Shown here piece after piece: positions 1 to 5,273 of a stretch of 5,284 nt of DNA; position 1 is the first letter of the stretch, and each line of letters opens with the position of its first letter. Origin of the DNA: Sphingobacteriales bacterium (GTDB lineage: Bacteria > Bacteroidota > Bacteroidia > Sphingobacteriales > Sphingobacteriaceae); the NCBI GenBank assembly GCA_020058405.1, contig JAGVEE010000115.1, positions 1-5,284 of the forward strand. Reading direction: 5' to 3'. A program made the position numbers and the translations under genes. The notes below the pieces were generated by a model. That model did not search any database. It was not told the origin of the DNA and was given only the letters and a program-made list of their open reading frames with translations.

Positions 1-168
1 AGATTCTTCGGCATCTAGAGTTTTAATAAACAAGGGTATAGCAGATTTGTACTCTTTATTATTGTAAAACCTTTGTGCCTCAAAATAGTAAGATTGTGCG
101 TTGGAAATATTTATATTCAATAATAGCAATGCTAGCAGAATTATACTTCTTATTGCATTTGTTTTCAT
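1..168 (-). CDS. Exported TPR-type protein, N-terminal fragment (cut by window edge)
   Basis: Reading the minus strand from the ATG at 168-166 gives 56 uninterrupted codons that reach the left edge, so only the N-terminus is visible. It opens with a clear signal peptide: Lys2 and Arg7 in the n-region, a hydrophobic stretch (about residues 9-18, IILLALLLLN), and a probable signal peptidase I site after Ala24 (ISNA, then Gln). The mature part starts QSYYFEAQRFYNNKEYKSAI and resembles the first helix pair of a tetratricopeptide repeat (aromatic and Ala/Tyr spacing, then KSAIPLF). The protein is therefore exported, probably to the periplasm or outer membrane. The full product cannot be named: TPR-containing sensor kinases, CHAT-type proteins and plain TPR proteins can all begin this way. 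It is transcribed divergently from the TPR/kinase genes. No Shine-Dalgarno sequence precedes the ATG, as is usual in this phylum. Confidence 0.8.
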   Translation of the reverse strand, partial: MKTNAIRSIILLALLLLNINISNAQSYYFEAQRFYNNKEYKSAIPLFIKTLDAEES

Positions 169-220
169 AGGTTATTAGGATAAATATGTTTTTCAAGGGG
201 ATATGAGCAGATTTTGTGCC

Positions 221-272
221 AAAAAACAAAAACGTAGGATTGTTTAGGAAACAATACTTAAAAAACAAAAAC
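221..272. promoter_or_regulatory. Candidate operator: dyad centred between two direct repeats
   Basis: In the divergent gap between the start codons at 168 (minus) and 331 (plus), an identical 13-mer AAAAAACAAAAAC occurs at 221-233 and 260-272. Between them lies a perfect 7-bp inverted repeat, ATTGTTT (239-245) and AAACAAT (249-255), with a 3-base AGG centre; two more pairs form outside one mismatch. The dyad centre (247) coincides with the midpoint of the two direct repeats (246.5). Such an arrangement suits a dimeric regulator acting on both divergent genes. On the minus strand, TACGTTTT (236-229) matches seven of the eight bases of the Bacteroidota -7 consensus TAnnTTTG, but the -33 spacing is poor. 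The function is inferred. The A-rich repeats could be compositional, and a short RNA hairpin is an alternative. Confidence 0.4.
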
Positions 273-330
273 AAAATCCGTCTATTTTCTAGGAATTTTT
301 CATTAATTTCAACGATATCTACAACAATAA

Positions 331-1131
331 ATGCCTAAAATTAGTAATATTATTAATTTATTAAGGACTTCCAACGAGGTTCGAGTGTCTGATTTGAACA
401 AAAGTATCGAGTTGGCTACTGAGTCATTGAAATTAAGTAGAGAAATCAATAACCAAGAATTAATTGGCAAAAGTCTAAATCAACTCGCCTTGTATCATAT
501 GATACAAGGAAACCATCAAATTTGCTTGCAATTATCTGAGCAAGCCATGCAGATTTTTAAAGAATTGAATAATGAGGCAGGTATAGCAGATGCAAAATAC
601 TCTATTGCGAGTGTGTATTATAAAACCGATAACTATCAATTAGGTCTTATTAATTTAATTGAGTGTTTAACGATTTATAAGAATAATAAAGATTATTTTA
701 ATATTGCCAGAACACAAAAAAGCATTGGTACTATTTATGAGTATTTTGATGATGAAAAAAATGCAATTAAAGCATATGAAGATTCAATTGCCTCTGCACT
801 GATAATTTCCGATAAGAATTTAGAGTCTAATGCTTATAATCCTCTTTCTGGAATTTATTTAGATCAACAAGACATCAATAAAGCCTATGATTTAATTAGT
901 AAATCTGTAACAATAAAACAAGAAACAGGCGATTTACGAGGCTTGGCATTCGCATTATATGGTAGGGGTAAAGTTTATTTTAAATTAAAAGAATTAGATA
1001 GAGCCGAATCAGATTTTAAAGAAGCGATTCGCATTCATTTTGAAATGAAGGAGCGCTTGGGTATAGGAATGGCATATTACAAACTTGCTCAACTGTATTT
1101 ACATACTAATAAACCCAAAGAGCTTTTATAA
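331..1131 (+). CDS. TPR protein, upstream part of a split TPR-histidine kinase
   Basis: This 266-aa protein is made almost wholly of tetratricopeptide repeats with a period of about 40 residues. The boundaries are roughly 22-43 (partial), 44-82, 83-122, 123-163, 164-203, 204-243, and a final repeat from 244 that is cut after its first helix. The pattern of Ala, Gly/Tyr and Leu (for example ALYGRGKVYFKLKELDRAES) and the long ~40-residue spacing are typical of cytoplasmic TPR sensor modules. There is no signal peptide or membrane segment. A TAA at 328-330 lies directly before the ATG in the same frame, so the start cannot be further upstream; there is no Shine-Dalgarno motif. The stop TAA at 1129-1131 falls in mid-repeat, and the same frame continues with TPR sequence into the kinase ORF at 1177. 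This is therefore most likely the N-terminal sensor half of one hybrid kinase. Whether it is made as a stable separate protein is unknown. Confidence 0.85.
   Translation: MPKISNIINLLRTSNEVRVSDLNKSIELATESLKLSREINNQELIGKSLNQLALYHMIQGNHQICLQLSEQAMQIFKELNNEAGIADAKYSIASVYYKTDNYQLGLINLIECLTIYKNNKDYFNIARTQKSIGTIYEYFDDEKNAIKAYEDSIASALIISDKNLESNAYNPLSGIYLDQQDINKAYDLISKSVTIKQETGDLRGLAFALYGRGKVYFKLKELDRAESDFKEAIRIHFEMKERLGIGMAYYKLAQLYLHTNKPKELL
1129..1131 (+). other. In-frame TAA splitting the TPR-kinase reading frame
   Basis: Codon 267 counted from the ATG at 331. The flanking codons read KPKELL before and NIDLAL after the stop, in one frame. Aligning the repeat with the previous one (LDRAESDFKEAIRIH) puts the stop opposite an exposed helix-B position, so the original residue was probably polar, such as Gln, Glu or Lys. 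The next possible start is the ATG at 1177; no ATG, GTG or TTG codon occurs in frame between them. Confidence 0.9.
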
Positions 1132-1176
1132 AATATCGATTTAGCCTTAGAGATTAGCAATACCTATAATATTAAA

Positions 1177-2514
1177 ATGATAAAGTATAAATGTTATTCT
1201 ATACTTTATCAATACTATAAAAATGAAAATAATATTGCCCTGGCTCTGGAAAATTTAGAAAGATTTTTATACGAAAAAGAGCAAGTTGTAAATTCAAAAA
1301 CACTTAAGATAATTGAGAATTATGAACTCATAAAAGCAATGGAAGCTTTGCAAAGAGAAAATGAATTACAACGGGAAAGAAAGGAGATACTTGCAAAAAC
1401 TGAACGTGCAGAGCAGCTCGCAAAAGTAAAACAAGATTTTCTATCTACCATGAGTCATGAAATTAGAACACCTTTGCACGCAGTTATTAGTATTGCCAAT
1501 TTATTAATTGATACTACTGATGAGAATAACAAGCAACTAATTTCATCATTGAATTTTGCTTCGCAAAATTTACTCAGAATTATAAATGATATTTTAGATT
1601 TTACTAAACTCGATTCTAATAAAGTTGTTCTAGAATTAAAACCGCAAAATTTAATTCAATTACTTGAAAATATTAAAAATACATTTTATCAATTATCAGC
1701 AGATAAGAATGTGATTTTGACATTGGATTTTGATGAAAGACTTACACAGAACTACTTAATAGATTCAACAAAATTCACTCAGATTTTAGGGAATTTAATT
1801 TCCAACAGCATCAAATATACCAATGTAGGAAATGTTACTATTAAGGCAAGCTTGCTATCAAGTACTGATGAAAAAGATTATATCAGGTTTTCAATTATCG
1901 ATACAGGTGTAGGCATTGCACAACATAACCTAGCTGAGATCTTCGAAAGCTTTTCTCAACCTAAATCTATTACTACCCGTACACAAGGTGGAACTGGCTT
2001 AGGTTTAGCTATCGTGAAAAAATTAGTTAGACTACTTGATTCTGAAATAGAAGTATTAAGTGAACTAAATAAAGGTTCTAGTTTTTATTTTGATGTTTGG
2101 TTAGAAAAATCAAACATTTCAATATTAGAAACCATTCAAGATGTTACTAAACTAAAAGCTAAAAAAATACTAATTGTAGATGATAATACAATTAACGCAA
2201 TGGTTGCAAAACGCATATTAAATAAATGGGCGATAGAATCTGATTACGCCGAAGACGGAGTAGTTGCAGTGAAGAAATCTGCAGAAACTAAATACGATTA
2301 TATATTATTGGATATTCACATGCCAAATATGGATGGTTATGAAGCTTGTAACATTATTCGAAATTCAAATAATTACAATGCCAATACGCCTATTTTCGCA
2401 CTAACAGCCGATATTACCGCAGACCAATCCAACTTTGATGGAAATTTTAATGGTTTTTTGTTAAAACCAATTGATTTAGAAAGGCTGAAGGAAGCATTAC
2501 TTTCCGGAATTTAA
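1177..2514 (+). CDS. Soluble hybrid histidine kinase with receiver domain
   Basis: This 445-aa protein autophosphorylates on His and passes phosphate to its own receiver. The order is: a last TPR remnant (about 1-35); a charged coiled coil (about 45-88); HisKA with H-box MSHEIRTPLHAV (His94); and HATPase_c with N-box (LGNLISNSIKYT, Asn206/Asn210), G1 (DTGVGI, 242-247), F-box (IFESFSQ) and G2 (GGTGLGLAI, 271-279). The receiver (about 329-445) has acidic Asp335/Asp336, phospho-acceptor Asp379 (LLDIHMPNMDG), Thr410 and Lys430. All key catalytic residues are present, so the kinase looks functional. There is no membrane segment, so it is cytoplasmic and would sense through the TPR module or partners. 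No output or Hpt domain is attached, so a separate phosphotransfer partner is expected. The ATG at 1177 is the first available start but lies inside TPR sequence continuous with 331-1131, so this is probably the C-terminal part of a longer protein. Initiation here would need reinitiation 45 bases after the upstream stop or an internal start. Confidence 0.88.
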   Translation: MIKYKCYSILYQYYKNENNIALALENLERFLYEKEQVVNSKTLKIIENYELIKAMEALQRENELQRERKEILAKTERAEQLAKVKQDFLSTMSHEIRTPLHAVISIANLLIDTTDENNKQLISSLNFASQNLLRIINDILDFTKLDSNKVVLELKPQNLIQLLENIKNTFYQLSADKNVILTLDFDERLTQNYLIDSTKFTQILGNLISNSIKYTNVGNVTIKASLLSSTDEKDYIRFSIIDTGVGIAQHNLAEIFESFSQPKSITTRTQGGTGLGLAIVKKLVRLLDSEIEVLSELNKGSSFYFDVWLEKSNISILETIQDVTKLKAKKILIVDDNTINAMVAKRILNKWAIESDYAEDGVVAVKKSAETKYDYILLDIHMPNMDGYEACNIIRNSNNYNANTPIFALTADITADQSNFDGNFNGFLLKPIDLERLKEALLSGI

Positions 2515-2518
2515 TTTT

Positions 2519-2543
2519 AATTTACTTATTCTAGTAATTTTTT
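2519..2543 (+). terminator. Weak terminator-like hairpin after the kinase gene
   Basis: Just after the stop at 2514, TTACT (2522-2526) can pair with AGTAA (2533-2537) around a 6-base loop. Two more A-T pairs form beyond one mismatch, and a run of six T follows (2538-2543). The stem has only one G-C pair, so it would be a poor intrinsic terminator. It is placed where one would separate the kinase gene from the OmpA-family gene. Confidence 0.25.
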
Positions 2544-2600
2544 ATACTTTAGCAACGAGCTCTGTTATTTTTTCAATAATTGACATTTACCTGTTTAATT

Positions 2601-4766
2601 ATGAGAAAACTGTATTTATTTCTATTTCTAGTTACATTTTGCTTCAATTCTTGGGCACAAATGAGCGTAGCTTTTGGTGATTTTAAATACAAAGTCACTA
2701 ATTACAGGGGAGCAGCTAAAAGTTATAAAAAGTATCTAAATGATGATGAAAATCAATACAATATCGAAGTAATTAGAAAACTTGCTTTTGCATACCAAAA
2801 ATCAAATCAATCTGAACTAGCTGAGCAAACCTTTGCTAAATTAACCATTCTCGATTCTTCTTTTTCTGATGTTTTAGCCTACTCAGAAATGCTAATGAAA
2901 AATAAAAAATACGATTCATTAGAAAAGTTTATTCAAAAAAATCCGGAACTAACAGCCAAAAATGATACTCGTTTTACAAAGGTTATTACTACTGTAAATA
3001 ACGTAAATCAGCTAGTAAGCATAGATACTGGAAATATAAAAATTACTAAACTTAGTTTTAATTCTTCCAATTCAGATTTAGCACCTTCCATATTTCAGAA
3101 TGGAATTATTTTTTCGAGCAATAGAATTTCAAACTCTTTGTTTAATATCAAAAAAAGGAAATTAAATAAAAACTATGTTGGATTATATGTTGCCATCTCC
3201 GACGATGGCTTTAAGTCGGTTAAACGTTTTGCTAAAAACCTAAGTTATAAAGGTAATTACGGTCATGCTAGCTATCACTCTAAAACCAGAACACTTTATT
3301 ATGTAGTAAATTCTAAACCTAAAAAAAGTAATTCTACAGAAAAAGACTTAAACATTTACTCATCACGATTTGATTTTAACAATGATACTTGGTCGACAAG
3401 TAAAATGTTCCCTTATAACTCTCCTAATTATTCGAATACAAGCCCATTTGTAAACCAAGATGGAACACGTTTTTATTTTAGCTCTAATATGCCAGGTGGT
3501 TTTGGTGGTTTTGATTTGTATGTATGTTTATGGATAGATTCAATGTGGACAAAACCTATAAATTTAGGCGCTAAAATAAATAGTACCGGTGATGAGTTAT
3601 ATCCTTTTGTAGACAACACCAATTTGCTCCATTTTGCAAGCAATGGTAGGGGAGGATTAGGGGGCTTAGATATTTTCACCTATGACTTATTGAATGCAAA
3701 TGCTGAATCAGATAACATGGCAGCACCAATAAATTCTAATACAGATGATTTTGGCTTCATTAAATATGCAAAAGCAGAGAAAGGATATTTTAGCTCTTCT
3801 AGAGAAAGCAATGGTAATGAATCTGATATATATAGTTTTACAAGAGTAAAAGCTACTACTAAAAATATTACGATAAAAATTGTAGATCAAAAAACCAATA
3901 CGATTATACCAAATTCAGAAATTGCGATTAAACAAGATCAAACGATTTCAACATTTATCCTAATAAATGGTACTAAACAAATAGAAAGTACAGAACCAGG
4001 TAAAATATTTTATGTAACTGCTATTGCAAATAACTATGATACCTCAACCATAGAAATTGTTGTAAATAGAACAGACACCCTTTATTATGTAGAATTGAAA
4101 AAACAAATAGAAGGTTGTAGTTTACAAGGCATCGTAAAAAATAAAACCACCAATGAGATTTTACGCGATGTAACAATTAGTATCACTAATTTAGATAATG
4201 AAAACGATCAGTTCGTTGTAAAAACAGATAACAAAGGGTATTATAAAGTAATTGGTTTGAAAAAAAACAGTCAATATAAAATTCAAGTTCAACTAGATGG
4301 ATACTTTACATCCATTAAAAATTTGAAAACCTTAAACACCTGTATTCCCGTAAATAATTCATACGATTACATAGAGAATTTTAATTTAATATCAGGAAGC
4401 ATTGTAAAATTAGACAATATTTATTTTGATTTTAATAAGGTTGATATTCGTTCAGATGCGGCAAAAGAACTGGATAAAATTGTTGCATTTATGAATGAAA
4501 ATCCAGAAGTAATTGTAGAATTATATTCGCATACAGATGCTAGGGGGAGTGATGAGCTTAATAAAATGGTTTCTGATAAGCGTGCATCTGAATCTGTTAA
4601 CTATATTTGCAACAAAGGAATTTCTAGGAATAGAATTACTGGCAGAGGCTTTGGCGAAACTAAATTGCTAAACAACTGTATCAACGATGTTGAATGTACT
4701 GAAGAACAACATCAAATAAATAGAAGAACAGAACTAAAAGTAGTAAACGTCATAGATCAACCATAA
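2601..4766 (+). CDS. OmpA-family envelope protein with TPR, PD40 propeller and carboxypeptidase-regulatory domain (PorE-like)
   Basis: This 721-aa exported protein probably anchors an outer-membrane assembly to peptidoglycan. A signal peptide spans residues 1-19 (Arg2, Lys3, hydrophobic core, SWA before Gln20). Cys14 is preceded by VTF, which is not a lipobox. TPR-like helices follow (about 28-115), then PD40 propeller strands near 161-175, 221-237, 279-309, 330-359 and 382-413, two with the GGxGGxD motif (299-305, 351-357). A beta-sandwich (about 421-500) and a carboxypeptidase-regulatory fold (about 506-570) come next. The OmpA C-terminal domain (about 604-715) has YFDFNK, HTDARG and NRRTEL. 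Asp646 and Arg661 keep the 15-residue spacing of the diaminopimelate-binding pair in OmpA. Cys693 and Cys699 may form a disulphide. The domain order is that reported for PorE (PG1058) of the type IX secretion system, but PorE is a lipoprotein and paralogues abound, so orthology is unproven. An in-frame TTG at 2580 would add seven residues in front of the signal peptide; the ATG at 2601 fits better. Confidence 0.93.
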   Translation: MRKLYLFLFLVTFCFNSWAQMSVAFGDFKYKVTNYRGAAKSYKKYLNDDENQYNIEVIRKLAFAYQKSNQSELAEQTFAKLTILDSSFSDVLAYSEMLMKNKKYDSLEKFIQKNPELTAKNDTRFTKVITTVNNVNQLVSIDTGNIKITKLSFNSSNSDLAPSIFQNGIIFSSNRISNSLFNIKKRKLNKNYVGLYVAISDDGFKSVKRFAKNLSYKGNYGHASYHSKTRTLYYVVNSKPKKSNSTEKDLNIYSSRFDFNNDTWSTSKMFPYNSPNYSNTSPFVNQDGTRFYFSSNMPGGFGGFDLYVCLWIDSMWTKPINLGAKINSTGDELYPFVDNTNLLHFASNGRGGLGGLDIFTYDLLNANAESDNMAAPINSNTDDFGFIKYAKAEKGYFSSSRESNGNESDIYSFTRVKATTKNITIKIVDQKTNTIIPNSEIAIKQDQTISTFILINGTKQIESTEPGKIFYVTAIANNYDTSTIEIVVNRTDTLYYVELKKQIEGCSLQGIVKNKTTNEILRDVTISITNLDNENDQFVVKTDNKGYYKVIGLKKNSQYKIQVQLDGYFTSIKNLKTLNTCIPVNNSYDYIENFNLISGSIVKLDNIYFDFNKVDIRSDAAKELDKIVAFMNENPEVIVELYSHTDARGSDELNKMVSDKRASESVNYICNKGISRNRITGRGFGETKLLNNCINDVECTEEQHQINRRTELKVVNVIDQP

Positions 4767-4927
4767 ATACTAAATACTAAATTCTAAATAACAAATTCTA
4801 AATTCTAAAGATTAAATTCTAAAGACTAAATTCTAAATAACAAATTCTAAATTCTAAAGATTAAATTCTAAAGATTAAATTCTAAATAACAAATTCTAAA
4901 TTCTAAAAACTAAATTCTAATTACTAA
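4767..4927. repeat. Tandem heptad array (ATTCTAA)n with 49-bp higher-order unit
   Basis: Beginning on the first base after the stop of the OmpA-family gene, 161 bases divide without a break into 23 heptads, most being ATTCTAA; variants are ATACTAA, ATAACAA, AGATTAA, AGACTAA, AAACTAA and TTACTAA. After two leading ATACTAA units, the heptads form three 49-bp copies (4781-4829, 4830-4878, 4879-4927) with the same internal order. Copies 1 and 2 differ at one base; copy 3 differs from copy 1 at four, all in its last three heptads. The plus strand has only four G residues. Because 7 is not a multiple of 3, TAA (plus) and TAG (minus) fall in every frame. No TTTG occurs on the plus strand, so no standard Bacteroidota -7 box for the next gene lies here. 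The array ends six bases before the S4 gene's ATG. It has no distinct spacers, so it is not a CRISPR array. Confidence 0.95.
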
Positions 4928-4933
4928 AACATA

Positions 4934-5131
4934 ATGAAAATAAAAGGCGAATACATCCAATTAAATCAGCTATTAAAACTATTAGGTTGGGTGAACGATG
5001 GAGCTATGGCAAACGATGTAATTGATAATGAATTAGTAAAAGTTGATGGTACTATTGAAACTCGCCGCAGAAATAAAATTAAACCGGGCATGTCCGTTGA
5101 GTACAACCAACAAACGGTTATTGTTTCATAA
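4934..5131 (+). CDS. S4-domain RNA-binding protein, YbcJ/YaaA family
   Basis: This 65-aa protein is essentially a single S4 RNA-binding domain (S4_2 type). The family signature is clear: IQLNQLLKLLGWVNDGAMAN (residues 8-27), then NELVKVDGTIETRRRNKI (32-49) and PGMSVEY (51-57). These line up with E. coli YbcJ (LLKLEGW, VKVDGAVETRKR, KI..G), and the length is normal for the family. The basic run RRRNK is the expected RNA-contact surface. The fold is known to bind structured RNA such as rRNA or tRNA; the exact role of these small stand-alone S4 proteins is poorly defined, with ribosome association proposed for some. The start is secure: a TAA at 4925-4927, inside the repeat array, is in frame three codons upstream, and no Shine-Dalgarno motif is present. 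It follows the OmpA-family gene by 167 bp on the same strand. With no promoter-like motif in the array, it may be transcribed by read-through. Confidence 0.93.
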   Translation: MKIKGEYIQLNQLLKLLGWVNDGAMANDVIDNELVKVDGTIETRRRNKIKPGMSVEYNQQTVIVS

Positions 5132-5132
5132 G

Positions 5133-5172
5133 TTAGTGTGCTAGTGTGTTAGTATGCTAGTGTGCTAATAAG
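5133..5172. repeat. Octamer tandem repeat (YTAGTGTG)
   Basis: One base after the S4 gene's stop, five 8-base units run head to tail: TTAGTGTG, CTAGTGTG, TTAGTATG, CTAGTGTG and a degenerate CTAATAAG. The first four differ only at position 1 (T/C) and one G/A change. The period (8) and the G/T-rich composition differ from the heptad array before the gene. Both share a CTAA/TTAG core: on the minus strand the first octamer here reads CACACTAA, so the two arrays face opposite ways around the S4 gene. Confidence 0.8.
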
Positions 5173-5195
5173 GCACTTATTTGCACATTTGCCTT
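5170..5195 (+). terminator. Weak hairpin downstream of the S4 gene
   Basis: AAGGCA (5170-5175) can pair with TGCCTT (5190-5195) across a 14-base loop, with a three-T stretch at 5194-5196. It lies 38 bases after the S4 stop, where a terminator would be expected, but the loop is long and there is no real T-tract. Confidence 0.25.
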
Positions 5196-5203
5196 TAGAC
5201 TTG

Positions 5204-5229
5204 CATTAATAAAAAATCAATTATTAATG
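5204..5229. repeat. Perfect 9-bp inverted repeat
   Basis: CATTAATAA (5204-5212) and TTATTAATG (5221-5229) are exact reverse complements around the 8-base loop AAAATCAA. The stem is very AT-rich and no T-run follows, so an intrinsic terminator is unlikely. It could be an operator for a gene starting beyond the right edge, or a chance dyad in AT-rich DNA. Confidence 0.4.
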
Positions 5230-5265
5230 ACATCTGTGTCTAATCATTCTAACTACTAATCTTAT

Positions 5266-5273
5266 TAAATTTG
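5266..5273 (+). promoter_or_regulatory. Match to Bacteroidota -7 promoter box
   Basis: TAAATTTG fits the TAnnTTTG consensus of the Bacteroidota primary sigma factor at every fixed position. No TTG lies at a suitable distance upstream to serve as the -33 element. An AAAGGA motif at 5279-5284 could be a ribosome-binding site for a gene starting just past the window. However, it sits where transcription from this box would begin, so the two are hard to reconcile as promoter and leader of one gene. Confidence 0.25.

Larger units (their letters stand above)
331..2514 (+). pseudogene. TPR-histidine kinase-receiver gene interrupted by one in-frame TAA
   Basis: The TPR ORF (331-1131) and the kinase ORF (1177-2514) share one frame. 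Read straight through, they give 727 codon positions with a single interruption at codon 267 (TAA, 1129-1131). The 15 codons between that stop and the next ATG read NIDLALEISNTYNIK, a good second helix for the repeat left unfinished at the stop, followed by a further repeat (KCYSILYQYYKNENNIALAL). There is no frameshift, insertion or direct repeat at the site. One base change would restore the frame (for example CAA, GAA or AAA). The lack of other damage suggests a recent nonsense mutation, a sequencing error, or a tolerated split into two polypeptides. UAA is not a selenocysteine codon, and all other CDS ends in the window also use TAA, so codon reassignment is unlikely. The pseudogene label is one interpretation; the halves are also listed separately. 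Confidence 0.5.

Noticed and set aside
80..274. 64-codon minus-strand open frame overlapping the left gene and divergent gap
   Set aside because: It is in a different frame from the signal-peptide ORF at 1-168, has no recognisable domain, and covers the candidate operator. It is likely a chance frame in AT-rich DNA.
35..591. 12-base match GGTATAGCAGAT at 35-46 and 580-591
   Set aside because: The copies are used on opposite strands and in different protein contexts, and the flanks align only loosely. It is most likely chance.
1129..1131. Selenocysteine, pyrrolysine or codon reassignment at the internal stop
   Set aside because: The codon is TAA, not TGA or TAG, and TAA ends the other genes in the window.
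2580..2585. TTGACA resembling a sigma-70 -35 box
   Set aside because: It lies 16 bases before the start codon at 2601, so the -10 region would fall inside the gene. This consensus is also not the one used by Bacteroidota.
2580..2600. TTG at 2580 as start of the OmpA-family gene
   Set aside because: It would put seven residues ahead of a textbook signal peptide that starts at the ATG at 2601.
3473..3679. 68-codon minus-strand open frame inside the OmpA-family gene
   Set aside because: Its Pro/Lys-rich translation is simply the antisense of the GGFGGFD and GGLGGLD propeller motifs.
3708..3890. 60-codon minus-strand open frame inside the OmpA-family gene
   Set aside because: It has no domain or plausible leader, and the sense-strand protein is well supported across the same bases.
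4788..4899. Minus-strand promoter boxes in the heptad array (TAGAATTTG, three times)
   Set aside because: The spacer between TA and TTTG is three bases, not two, and no minus-strand gene lies downstream.
4767..4927. CRISPR array
   Set aside because: The units are 7 bp and 49 bp with no unique spacers, and no cas genes are present.
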